Source: Paenibacillus castaneae
GTDB lineage: Bacteria > Bacillota > Bacilli > Paenibacillales > Paenibacillaceae
Length of the DNA: 64,000 nucleotides
Direction of reading: 5' to 3'
Assembly: GCF_002884445.1 (NCBI RefSeq)
Contig: NZ_KZ614144.1
Location: 475,272 to 539,271, forward strand
Shown: piece by piece, positions 50,511-58,172 of the stretch
Layout of the letters: every line of letters begins with the position of its first letter
How positions within the stretch are numbered: position 1 is the first letter of the stretch
The notes under the pieces: model-generated
What the model saw: only the letters and a program-made list of their open reading frames with translations
Databases searched by the model: none
What the model was told of the DNA's origin: nothing
Translations under genes and position numbers: made by a program

Positions 50511-50514
50511 TATT

Positions 50515-50667
50515 ATGTTCATGCGCACAAAGGTTGTACGTGAATGGCATCTGCTCTGTATGGGATTCAATGAATTGCTGTGGAAAGATTGCTTAGATGA
50601 GAAAAAGCGCATGGAGATTTATTTGAGAATTGTTTATCACAAAAATAAACTAGCGGCGGTCTCATGA
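50515..50667 (+). CDS. Small protein, 50 aa, under a c-di-GMP riboswitch
   Basis: The ORF begins MFMRTKVVREWHLLCMGFNE at ATG 50515, eight bases after GGAGG, and a strong terminator follows 48 bases past the stop. It aligns without gaps to the small protein at 3588-3752, sharing W11, H12, N19, C26, D28, E29, R32, Y41, H42, K45 and L46. There is no signal peptide or membrane helix. It is predicted to be one or two amphipathic helices with one conserved Cys and two conserved His. I do not know the family. Control by c-di-GMP suggests a role in the switch between motile and sessile or matrix-forming states, next to the EPS genes. Whether it is a regulator or an effector cannot be said. Confidence 0.85.
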   Translation: MFMRTKVVREWHLLCMGFNELLWKDCLDEKKRMEIYLRIVYHKNKLAAVS

Positions 50668-50715
50668 ACAAGCAAGTAGCGTGTAATTAATAGATATGAA
50701 TACGCTATATACGTA

Positions 50716-50751
50716 GCTGACGCCCCGTCACTAAGAAGCGTCAGCTTTTTT
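50716..50751 (+). terminator. Terminator after the riboswitch-controlled gene
   Basis: GCTGACGC pairs with GCGTCAGC across 14 bases and is followed by TTTTTTA. Confidence 0.88.
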
Positions 50752-50859
50752 ATTTGAAAATTAATGAAGGAATGAATGCTTCATATAAAACCAAAACAAT
50801 GAAAATTTCGAATAACACTTATGATTATTGCAGGTGCACTCGTTGCACCAACACATCGA

Positions 50860-51310
50860 CCAACCGGAGCAAACAACGGAAGTCAAAAGTGAGCAGGTAC
50901 CTGAGGAAGTAGAATCGTCCCAACCAGAAGATGCTGCTGAACCATCTCCACTTGCAACGGTATCACCAGAACAAACGCCAACTGCAACTTTATAACCAGT
51001 ACATACGTCTAATAATGTAGACAAGGGCTAGTAGCCTGATAAAGAACCTGCTGCTGTGGTAGGTAAGTCTCAGAAAAAAGAAATTGATTCTTCTATAACA
51101 GTTAAACTTCAGAAGCTAAAGCCCTCATGTCAGGCAAAGAGTAATAGTTTGGTCAAAGCAGAGGCTGATTGTGATGCCGAATTCAATCAATTAATAAGCA
51201 GCGCTCAAAGTGAGTATAAGGCAGCAGAACTAGGCGATCAATGCCTGCCTGATTGGAGCGCACAGTATGAAAGTGCGAAAGCTCAAGCTAGAGCGGATGC
51301 GCACTATCAT
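50860..51310 (+). pseudogene. Decayed paralogue of the membrane-anchored Cys-pair protein at 52429
   Basis: One reading frame contains QTTEVKSEQVPEEVESSQPE, a TAA, then two adjacent TAG codons, and afterwards KKEIDSSITVKLQKLKPSCQ, AEADCDAEFNQLISSAQSEY and LPDWSAQYESAKAQARADA. These match the linker and C-terminal domain of the intact protein at 52429-53154 (KKEIDAKISGEMQKLRAACT, EEANCDGKFNQLLSQAKSDY, LPDWSSEYEAAKEKTSSDAL). An internal deletion has removed the segment between the two Cys. The N-terminal membrane helix is lost and the end runs into a frameshift. The open stretch 51056-51472 is not a separate gene. Confidence 0.8.
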
Positions 51311-51356
51311 TGCAAACTCACTCATATAGTCATCTTTATTATTCCAAGGAGGCCCC

Positions 51357-52262
51357 ATGAAAAAATCACGTATACTATCCGTTTTTTTAGCTCTTATGAT
51401 GCTATCTTCCGTTCTTGCCGCATCTGCAGCGGCGGCAACGACGACGATCCAAACAAAAACGCAGCCAATTAATCTTATGTTTGATGGGCAAGCGCTTAAA
51501 TTGCCGGAAGGCCAGTATTCCTTCATCTATCAAGGACGTACATATGTCCCGATTCGTTATATCTCCTATGCGTTGCAGAAATCAGTAAATTGGGATGGCG
51601 GGAAGGCTACTATTTCGGATCCAACAGAAAAGGAGCTTGAAGCGCTGAAAAAGCAATTACAAAGTGCAGCTTCAGGCAGCCAGAAACCGCAAGCGAGTAT
51701 TAATATTACGATTTCACCCGTCAAAGCAACTCTTGTCTTCAATGGCAAAGTAACCCCATTGCCTGCGGGACAATCGATCTATGGTTATAAAGGTTCTATC
51801 TATGTGCCTATTCGCTTCTTGTCTGAATCAATGGGGACAACAATTAATTGGGATCCTGTCACGAAAACGGTAAGCGGACAGTCAGCAGGCTATAACGGCG
51901 GCGGGACTTCATTACCTGGAATCGGCGGGGGAGGCACTACTGGAGGAACAGGTGAAACAAAGCTTACTTACGAGCAAATTACTAGTCAGACGGAAACGAA
52001 GCTGCAAGCTTTACGTAATAGCTGCAAAACATCTTTAATTACTTTAGCAGCTAAGTATTTAGATGCAACGACAGATAAAGCTCGCGATGATCTTATGGCG
52101 CAGGCTAATCAAGTGCTTTCGAAATGCTCATCGGATTTTGAAGATATTATGAATAATACTAGAGCCCAGCTAACGGCTGGCAAATATAGCACGGATATTA
52201 TTGCAGAATACCGTAAAACATTTGAAGCTGACATTGCGGCTAGCCGCGAATATATTAAGTAA
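51357..52262 (+). CDS. Secreted copper-amine-oxidase-N-type protein with C-terminal Cys-pair helical module
   Basis: This is a 301-residue exported protein. ATG 51357 follows CCAAGGAGG. The signal peptide is KKSRILSVFLALMMLSSVLA with cleavage near AASAAAA. Two copper-amine-oxidase N-terminal-like repeats follow: YVPIRYISYALQKSVNWDGG and YVPIRFLSESMGTTINWDPV. A Gly/Thr hinge (GGGTSLPGIGGGGTTGGTG) leads to a helical module of about 85 residues with LQALRNSCKTSLITLA and LSKCSSDFEDIMNN. The same two-Cys helical pattern occurs in the next gene and in the preceding pseudogene. A disulphide between the two Cys is possible outside the cell. Function unknown. Confidence 0.85.
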   Translation: MKKSRILSVFLALMMLSSVLAASAAAATTTIQTKTQPINLMFDGQALKLPEGQYSFIYQGRTYVPIRYISYALQKSVNWDGGKATISDPTEKELEALKKQLQSAASGSQKPQASINITISPVKATLVFNGKVTPLPAGQSIYGYKGSIYVPIRFLSESMGTTINWDPVTKTVSGQSAGYNGGGTSLPGIGGGGTTGGTGETKLTYEQITSQTETKLQALRNSCKTSLITLAAKYLDATTDKARDDLMAQANQVLSKCSSDFEDIMNNTRAQLTAGKYSTDIIAEYRKTFEADIAASREYIK

Positions 52263-52268
52263 ACCTAT

Positions 52269-52303
52269 AAATTCCCTGACGCGTGGGCTCAGGGAATTTT
52301 TTA
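52269..52303 (+). terminator. Terminator of the copper-amine-oxidase-N-type gene
   Basis: AAATTCCCTG pairs with CAGGGAATTT across an 11-base loop, followed by TTTTATTT. Confidence 0.88.
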
Positions 52304-52428
52304 TTTGAAAAATGATAATCTTCTTATAAATTCATCCACATTTCTCCAATCATGTATAATAGTTTGTAAGACTGCTGCCGTTATATTTCAGTTTGTAAAT
52401 TAATTGCAAGTAGGTGACATAATAGCTA

Positions 52429-53154
52429 ATGAAAGAAGACAATAGTGGTAATCAAAAATGGTTGAAGCGACTAGTCATAATAGGTATATCTGTAGTTGTC
52501 ATTGTAATCGTGGTCGTTAATGTCGTTAAGCTCAGCTCAAAATGGAATACTGTTAATCAGATGACGGCTGAATTGGAGAAAGGTTCTGAGACCGTTAAGG
52601 AGGAGCCTTCTGAAACACCTGCTGGATCCAATGCTCCTTCAGATCTCAACTCAGGCATAGAAGAAACGCCAGAAGTAACGCCGCAGACTGAGAAAGTTGA
52701 TGAAGAAATACCAGTGCCAAGCCATGAACCGAGTCCGAAACCGAGTTCTAATCCAACTGAGACTGGCAATGAAACGGTAAAGGATACTGAAGCTCCGACA
52801 AAGAAACCGCCTAGCAAGAAAGAAATTGATGCGAAAATTTCAGGAGAAATGCAGAAGCTGAGAGCTGCCTGTACGGCATCCAGCAATAAGCTGGTTCAGC
52901 AGATCAAGCAGGAGCTTAGTGGGGATGAAGAAGCCTCGCTGCGAACGATTCAGAAGAAATTTATAGTGAAGGTTGCCGCTGAGGAAGCGAATTGCGATGG
53001 GAAATTCAATCAACTCCTTAGCCAGGCCAAAAGTGATTATAGCGCAGCAGATATTAGTCATGATGGCTTGCCGGACTGGAGCTCGGAATATGAAGCGGCC
53101 AAGGAGAAAACCAGCTCTGATGCTTTGACCGAAATCGCTAGTGTTCTAAAATAA
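52429..53154 (+). CDS. Membrane-anchored protein with Pro/Glu/Thr linker and Cys-pair helical domain
   Basis: This is a 241-residue protein with one N-terminal membrane helix (RLVIIGISVVVIVIVVVNVV). An extracellular low-complexity linker rich in Pro, Glu, Ser and Thr covers residues about 40-125, followed by a helical domain of about 110 residues. That domain has MQKLRAACTASSNKLVQQIK and AAEEANCDGKFNQLLSQAKS, ending LPDWSSEYEAAKEKTSSDA. It is the intact version of the upstream pseudogene, and its domain is related to the C-terminal module of the protein at 51357-52262. No enzymatic motif is seen. A surface-exposed or wall-spanning role is inferred from the layout. Confidence 0.8.
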   Translation: MKEDNSGNQKWLKRLVIIGISVVVIVIVVVNVVKLSSKWNTVNQMTAELEKGSETVKEEPSETPAGSNAPSDLNSGIEETPEVTPQTEKVDEEIPVPSHEPSPKPSSNPTETGNETVKDTEAPTKKPPSKKEIDAKISGEMQKLRAACTASSNKLVQQIKQELSGDEEASLRTIQKKFIVKVAAEEANCDGKFNQLLSQAKSDYSAADISHDGLPDWSSEYEAAKEKTSSDALTEIASVLK

Positions 53155-53256
53155 TAATATGTCCGAGCTCTTATATACCATTCATCGAGCTAAAGTCTTA
53201 ATGCAATCGATTCAGGATATCAGAAATACGCAGGGCCCCAATTGGATAAAAGGTTT

Positions 53257-53284
53257 AAGGCACCCATTCGAGTGCCTTTTTTTG
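53257..53284 (+). terminator. Terminator after the membrane-anchored protein gene
   Basis: AAGGCAC-CCATTCGA-GTGCCTT is followed by TTTTTG. It lies about 100 bases past the stop. Confidence 0.8.
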
Positions 53285-53412
53285 TTTGGTCTCGCTGAGA
53301 GTGTTATCGAAACAGCTTAAATTGTGGGTTAGAGATAATTAGGTATCTATATGAGAGTTAGTAGCAAATACCGCTGGGGAATGACAGGAGTCAATGCTTT
53401 TTTTATATAGAT

Positions 53413-53541
53413 TCATTTAAATCGTTTTCTCCTATTACTTTTAAATTTGTACCAGTAATGACCATGCTCATCCTTAAATAGTCGAATACCAAATAGCTTT
53501 AAAGGAGTCCTTATTTCAACAAACATAAGATAGCTGGACAT
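53413..53541 (-). CDS. Small basic protein, 42 aa (hypothetical)
   Basis: The minus-strand ORF begins MSSYLMFVEIRTPLKLFGIR at ATG 53539-53541 and ends in a Lys/Arg-rich tail (KSNRRKRFK). The SD AAAGAGGTGATT stands five bases before the start, which is the main support. It may form a short beta hairpin plus a basic end. I do not recognise it. It is convergent with the gene at 52429 and divergent from the VanZ gene. Confidence 0.45.
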   Translation of the reverse strand: MSSYLMFVEIRTPLKLFGIRLFKDEHGHYWYKFKSNRRKRFK

Positions 53542-53782
53542 ATAATCACCTCTTTATTAATCTACTATTATTAATAATACCAAAAAAAACAATTATTTAC
53601 TAGTTGTGAATAGGACTTTATTACCTTTTTATAGAGTATAAGGTCCTAGTTGATATCATTCTCAGCTTGCATCAATACAGGGAGAAAGCTACTCGTACAC
53701 AATCTACCAGGATGAATTTTGTTTGTAGCGTGAAATTCTAGTATGATAGTAGGAGAGCTTTAATACCGGAGGTGCTGTACTA

Positions 53783-54301
53783 TTGCGAAATACATACAAA
53801 TGGCTGCCTACCCTGGCATGGGGGATTTTATTTATAGGCTGGTTAATTCTTCTTTTTACGCTATCTTCTCAGACGTATGAGCAGCAGAGTATTCAGCCTT
53901 TATTACGCAGTTATTTCAAATATAGTGATTTAGTAAGATGGCTGCCTGACATCACCATTACATACAATAAGAGTGTTGTTAATTCCCATACTAATCCGTT
54001 TCAATTTATTGAATTTCTGTTCCGCAAAGGATCACATTTGTTTGTCTACGCGACCTTTGCTGCTATTGGGTTTATGCTTCTGCGCTCATTTAATCCGAAA
54101 CGCTGGTATTTTGCACTTGCGCTGACACTAGTCATTGCAGTCGTGGTTCCCGCGCTGGATGAATGGAATCAGTCTGGTTCTTCCCACCGTACAGGGAATG
54201 CAACAGATGTCGTGCTCGATTTTGCAGGCGGTTGTGTTGGTCTCATCATATGCTTCTGTCTCCTTGGAATAGTGAAGCTCTTCAGAAGGCGCAGATCATA
54301 G
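53783..54301 (+). CDS. VanZ-family membrane protein
   Basis: This 172-residue protein has about four hydrophobic helices. FTLSSQTYEQQSIQP after helix 1, FRKGSHLFVYATFAAIGFML (the conserved K-x-x-H-x-x-x-Y) and ALDEWNQSGSSHRTGNATDV (the D-E-x-x-Q and D-V motifs) match the VanZ-like family. TTG 53783 is used, preceded by GGAGGTGC at seven bases. VanZ proteins give low-level teicoplanin resistance in enterococci; in Paenibacillus the role of chromosomal copies is unknown. Confidence 0.88.
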   Translation: MRNTYKWLPTLAWGILFIGWLILLFTLSSQTYEQQSIQPLLRSYFKYSDLVRWLPDITITYNKSVVNSHTNPFQFIEFLFRKGSHLFVYATFAAIGFMLLRSFNPKRWYFALALTLVIAVVVPALDEWNQSGSSHRTGNATDVVLDFAGGCVGLIICFCLLGIVKLFRRRRS

Positions 54302-54437
54302 AATGGCTATAATCATTATGTCCCACACCTGATATCTGTTAATAAAGTATAATAGAATTTGGAAATAACAGAAGCAGCAGCCTGAGTCGTGAGTGCTGTT
54401 GCTTTCTGCATTTATAATAAGGGAGCGAGAGAGAGCA

Positions 54438-54935
54438 ATGGCATCGATGGTCATAATGAACGAAAAAATACGTGCCTCCGAGGTACATTTAACCGGATTG
54501 CGCGGCGAGGATCTCGGCATCGTAACTAGGGATGAGGCTTTGGCGAAGGCGCGCGAGCTGAAGGTGGATTTGGTATGCACCTCGCTGATGAGCAGTCCGC
54601 CGCCATGCAAGCTGGTCAGCAAGGGACAAGCGAAGCAGCAGGCGGGTCAAGAGAAGCGTGGCGCGAAAGGGAACGAGCAGCCTGGCAAGGTGAAGGAGCT
54701 GCGCTTGACGCCGCATATTGAAGAGCATGATTATGACACGAAGCTGCGCCAAGCAGTGAAGCTGCTGGCTGCCGGCAACGCTGTTCAGCTTGTGGTGCGT
54801 CTGAAAGGCAAGGAAGGCCCGAAGGCGAAGGAGCTCCTCGAACGTATGCTGAAGGATCTAGCTGAGAGCGGCAAGAAGCAATCCGGCATTCAAGTCAGCG
54901 GTAAGGCAGCTATGGTACAGGTGCTGCCTCTATGA
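54438..54935 (+). CDS. Translation initiation factor IF-3 paralogue
   Basis: This 165-residue protein has both IF3 domains. The N-terminal one has MNEKIRASEVHLTGLRGEDL with GIVTRDEALAKA and the conserved PPPCKLV; the C-terminal one has VKELRLTPHIEEHDYDTKLR. It departs from housekeeping IF3 in the ribosome-contact regions: RLKGKEGPKAKELLE replaces R-F-R-G-R-E-(I/M)-(T/A)-H, and SGKAAMVQVL replaces E-G-R-x-M-x-M-V-L. A charged linker rich in Lys/Gln/Gly joins the domains. No rpmI-rplT follows, as they would for the main infC; instead an ABC exporter gene overlaps by ATGA. ATG 54438 follows GGGAGCGAGAGAGAG. It is probably a divergent accessory IF3. Confidence 0.85.
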   Translation: MASMVIMNEKIRASEVHLTGLRGEDLGIVTRDEALAKARELKVDLVCTSLMSSPPPCKLVSKGQAKQQAGQEKRGAKGNEQPGKVKELRLTPHIEEHDYDTKLRQAVKLLAAGNAVQLVVRLKGKEGPKAKELLERMLKDLAESGKKQSGIQVSGKAAMVQVLPL

Positions 54936-56656
54936 TGCTTCGTCGATTTTTCTCCTATTACAAGCCTTACAAGAAGCTGTTCCTGCTCGATTTCTGCTGT
55001 GCGGTTATACTCGCGCTTCTAGAGCTGAGCTTTCCGCTCGCGGTCAGCTATGTTATTGATAAGCTCCTGCCCGACAGGAACTGGGGATTGATCGTCGTAG
55101 CATGTTCTGTATTGCTAATTGTTTATGTGATTAATACCATTTTATCTTACGTGGTGACCTATTGGGGGCATATGCTGGGCATTAATATTGAGACGGATAT
55201 GCGCAAGAAGCTGTTCGATCATGTACAGAAGCTATCCTTCCGCTTCTTCGATAATACGAAGACAGGTCATCTCATTTCCCGCATGACGAATGATTTATTC
55301 GAGATTGGGGAGGTTGCCCATCACGGTCCAGAGGATATGTTCATCGCCGCGATGACGCTTGTAGGCGCTTTTGGCATTATGGCTTATATTAACCTACAGC
55401 TGGCCATTATGACTTTCGTGATCGTGCCGATCATTATTTGGCTAGTGCTGCTGTTCAACGGTAAAATGACCAAAGCAGCAAACCGTCTGTTCTCGGATAT
55501 GGCTGATTTCAATGCGCGCGTCGAAGATACGGTTGGTGGTATCCGCGTTGTTCAAGCCTTCTCCAACGAGAAGCATGAGAAGAAGCTTTTCAAAGTAAAT
55601 AACTTGCGTTTCCGTGAAGCGAAGCTTATTTCTTACAAAATAATTGGCCTGAACTCATCCATCACCTACATGCTGATGAGGCTCGTATCGCTATTTGTAC
55701 TCATATGCGGTACTTGGTTCGTCATTGATGATCAGCTGACAAATGGTCAATTTCTGACCTTCGTGCTGCTTACAAATATCTTTTTTAAGCCGATTGAAAA
55801 GATTAATGCCGTAATTGAAAGCTATCCGAAGGGAATCGCTGGCTTTAAGCGCTATGTGCAGCTGCTTGAGACCGCGCCAGACGTAGCAGATGCACCGAAC
55901 GCGATCGAGGTTAACCGTTTGCACGGGGATATTCAATACCGCGGGGTAACGTTTGGGTATGAGGGAGAAGCTAAGGTGCTTCAGAATATCGACCTGACTA
56001 TTCGTGCTGGCGAGACCATTGCTTTCGTCGGACCTTCCGGCGCTGGCAAAACGACACTTTGCAGCCTGCTGCCAAGATTTTATGAAATTGATGGTGGCAG
56101 CATTTCAGTTGATGGCTATGACACACGGAAGCTCAAGCTGGAATCCTTGCGTAAGCAAATCGGAATTGTTCAGCAGGATGTGTTCCTGTTTGCAGGAACA
56201 ATTAGAGAGAATATTGCGTACGGGAAGCTTGGCGCGGATGATAAAGATATTTGGCAGGCTGCTCGCCGAGCGAAGCTGGAGGAGTTTATCACGTCGCAGC
56301 CAGAAGGGCTCGATACGGTTGTTGGCGAGCGCGGCGTGAAGCTGTCTGGCGGGCAGAAGCAGCGGCTCGCGATTGCGCGGATGTTCCTCAAGAATCCACC
56401 CATTCTTATTCTCGACGAAGCGACATCTGCGCTTGATACGGAAACAGAAGCCGCGATCCAGCAATCGCTGGCAGAGCTGTCCGTTGGCCGGACGACGCTC
56501 GTTATCGCGCACAGGCTGGCGACGATTAAGAATGCCGACCGTATTGTCGTCGTGACAGAGCAAGGAATTACTGAGCAGGGCCGACATGAGGAGCTTGTAA
56601 CAGCTGGCGGCATTTACAGCCGCTTGCATCAAGCCCAGTTTGGCAGCAGAGCGTGA
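54932..56656 (+). CDS. ABC transporter, fused permease and ATPase (multidrug exporter type)
   Basis: This 574-residue half-transporter has six N-terminal membrane helices followed by an ATPase domain. Walker A is FVGPSGAGKTTLCSLLPRFY, the Q-loop IGIVQQDVFLFAGTIRENIA, the signature KLSGGQKQRLAIARMFL and Walker B PPILILDEATSALD. It resembles YfiB/MsbA/LmrA-type exporters that work as homo- or heterodimers. It starts inside the IF3 paralogue stop codon, so the two are co-translated. The substrate is unknown. Confidence 0.92.
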   Translation: MMLRRFFSYYKPYKKLFLLDFCCAVILALLELSFPLAVSYVIDKLLPDRNWGLIVVACSVLLIVYVINTILSYVVTYWGHMLGINIETDMRKKLFDHVQKLSFRFFDNTKTGHLISRMTNDLFEIGEVAHHGPEDMFIAAMTLVGAFGIMAYINLQLAIMTFVIVPIIIWLVLLFNGKMTKAANRLFSDMADFNARVEDTVGGIRVVQAFSNEKHEKKLFKVNNLRFREAKLISYKIIGLNSSITYMLMRLVSLFVLICGTWFVIDDQLTNGQFLTFVLLTNIFFKPIEKINAVIESYPKGIAGFKRYVQLLETAPDVADAPNAIEVNRLHGDIQYRGVTFGYEGEAKVLQNIDLTIRAGETIAFVGPSGAGKTTLCSLLPRFYEIDGGSISVDGYDTRKLKLESLRKQIGIVQQDVFLFAGTIRENIAYGKLGADDKDIWQAARRAKLEEFITSQPEGLDTVVGERGVKLSGGQKQRLAIARMFLKNPPILILDEATSALDTETEAAIQQSLAELSVGRTTLVIAHRLATIKNADRIVVVTEQGITEQGRHEELVTAGGIYSRLHQAQFGSRA

Positions 56657-56659
56657 CAA

Positions 56660-56709
56660 AGGCTTTCCTAGAGGTCGCATATGACCTTTGGGAAAGCCTG
56701 TTTTTTTTT
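56660..56709. terminator. Strong terminator between convergent transcription units
   Basis: AGGCTTTCCTAGAGGTC pairs with GACCTTTGGGAAAGCCT across GCATAT, followed by GTTTTTTTTT. It lies just after the ABC exporter stop and overlaps the end of the convergent permease gene. Confidence 0.88.
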
Positions 56710-57457
56710 ACACCTCTTTACGATTGAAATACAGAAGACCTGCCGCCCAGAAGACGAAGAAGCTTCCCGCTATCGTAATGAGCATATTCGAAATGGTTGG
56801 AGCAGAGCCATTGAAGCTATCATTACTGAAAGTAAGCATCGTCAGCATGGGCTGTGCCCACGGATAGAACGGTGCGATCTTGGCAGAATTGAGGACCAGT
56901 ATATTCGGTATTGTCAGCATCACATTGATTGCAAGCGGAGCGGCGAAGCTGCTCCAGCTAACGGATACAAGCAGCTGCAGCGCGGCAAGCGGCAAGCAGG
57001 CGAGGAAGCTGCCACCAATCGCCATCAGAAGCGGTGCCCACTCGATGTCGAAGCTGATGCCATGATAGGCGCCTGCTAGGCAGACAGCCCCGAAAAATAG
57101 CAGCTGTGTAAGGGCAATCAGGGTGGCTACGACAATGAATTTGGCACAGTAAAGAGCGGTCCGTGATATGGGAAGAGTCAGCAGCTGCTTCCAGCCTCCG
57201 CTGCCATGCTCATATCTGCAGACGAAGGCGGAGAAAATACCAGTCAGGATGGGCAGGAACAGCATGCTATGAAAGCTAGACATGGCGGATACCAACATAG
57301 CATATTTAGCTTGTGATTCAGAGATATCATAAGAATCGAATGAAACCAGCAAACCGATAGCCAAGGCTAGCAGTGGGCTTAACGGAACGAGAAGCCAGAT
57401 GAACGATTTGGACAGCTTCAGACGTTCGGAAGCAACGAGTCGAACAAAACTTTTCAT
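56708..57457 (-). CDS. Lantibiotic-immunity-type ABC permease (LanG-like)
   Basis: This 249-residue ABC-2 membrane protein has six hydrophobic segments. The segment YEHGSGGWKQLLTLPISRTA is the conserved cytoplasmic block shared with the partner permease (NVEHSSNAWKQLLALPVSRS). ATG 57455-57457 starts one base after the partner stop, so the genes are coupled. The set of one ATPase and two unequal permeases corresponds to LanFEG (SpaFEG, NukFEG, MutFEG) self-immunity transporters, which expel lantibiotics from the membrane. The last codons run into the shared terminator. Confidence 0.85.
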   Translation of the reverse strand: MKSFVRLVASERLKLSKSFIWLLVPLSPLLALAIGLLVSFDSYDISESQAKYAMLVSAMSSFHSMLFLPILTGIFSAFVCRYEHGSGGWKQLLTLPISRTALYCAKFIVVATLIALTQLLFFGAVCLAGAYHGISFDIEWAPLLMAIGGSFLACLPLAALQLLVSVSWSSFAAPLAINVMLTIPNILVLNSAKIAPFYPWAQPMLTMLTFSNDSFNGSAPTISNMLITIAGSFFVFWAAGLLYFNRKEV

Positions 57458-57458
57458 T

Positions 57459-58172
57459 TCAACCCACATCCTTTCCGTTAAAATGAAGCAAGCCGATCAG
57501 CATAATAGCTGCGCCCAGCGCTAATCCAGCCCCCGCGAACAGCTCCTGATTCGGTCCTAAATAAGCAAATATAGGCCAATTGATAGGGAGATATTCTGAC
57601 AGGTTTATGGTAAAAAGTGAAGTAATGGCGGCTACAATCCCAAACGAAACGGGTATAGCCTGGTTTTTGATTGTCAAGCTTAACCATAGCATAAGTGCCA
57701 GCGCTGGAAAGGATGCCAAGAGTGGCATAAAGCAAAGTCGTACGATATCGCCGATCGGTATATCAGTATTGAATTTCAGCGATAAACCAAGCACAGTTGT
57801 GCCAATCGCCAGCAATAGGCAAGAAACAGTCAGCAAAATAACGCAAAGCGTGAATTTGGAGCTGAATACGATGCTTCTGGATACGGGCAGCGCGAGCAGC
57901 TGCTTCCATGCATTGGAGCTATGCTCCACGTTGGCAAGCTGCGATGATACAAGCGTAATGCCAAGAAAGAGAGCAAGCGGTACGAAAAGAAGTATATTTT
58001 GGAGCAGAGTCTCCCATAATTGTCCGGCATAGGTTTGAGTCATATAGTCGTAGCGGAGCCCGAAGTTGAGAGCCTGCATCGCAACGAGTCCGATAGGCCC
58101 TAGAAAGACGAGAAACCAGAGACCCTTGCCGCGTATTTTCAAAAAATCGGATGAAAGCGCCTTGCCCATCAT
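57459..58172 (-). CDS. Lantibiotic-immunity-type ABC permease (LanE-like)
   Basis: This 237-residue ABC-2 membrane protein has six hydrophobic segments and the NVEHSSNAWKQLLALPVSRS block typical of MutE/EpiE/SpaE proteins. It overlaps the ATPase gene by four bases and is followed after one base by the second permease. Similarity between the two permeases in the W-K-Q-L-L segment supports a heterodimeric channel. Confidence 0.85.
   Translation of the reverse strand: MMGKALSSDFLKIRGKGLWFLVFLGPIGLVAMQALNFGLRYDYMTQTYAGQLWETLLQNILLFVPLALFLGITLVSSQLANVEHSSNAWKQLLALPVSRSIVFSSKFTLCVILLTVSCLLLAIGTTVLGLSLKFNTDIPIGDIVRLCFMPLLASFPALALMLWLSLTIKNQAIPVSFGIVAAITSLFTINLSEYLPINWPIFAYLGPNQELFAGAGLALGAAIMLIGLLHFNGKDVG

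Noticed and set aside
51056-51472. 138-residue open frame starting MVGKSQKKEIDSS
   Set aside because: Its first half is the tail of a pseudogene (stops just upstream in the same frame) and its second half reads the next gene in a wrong frame, so it is not a gene of its own.
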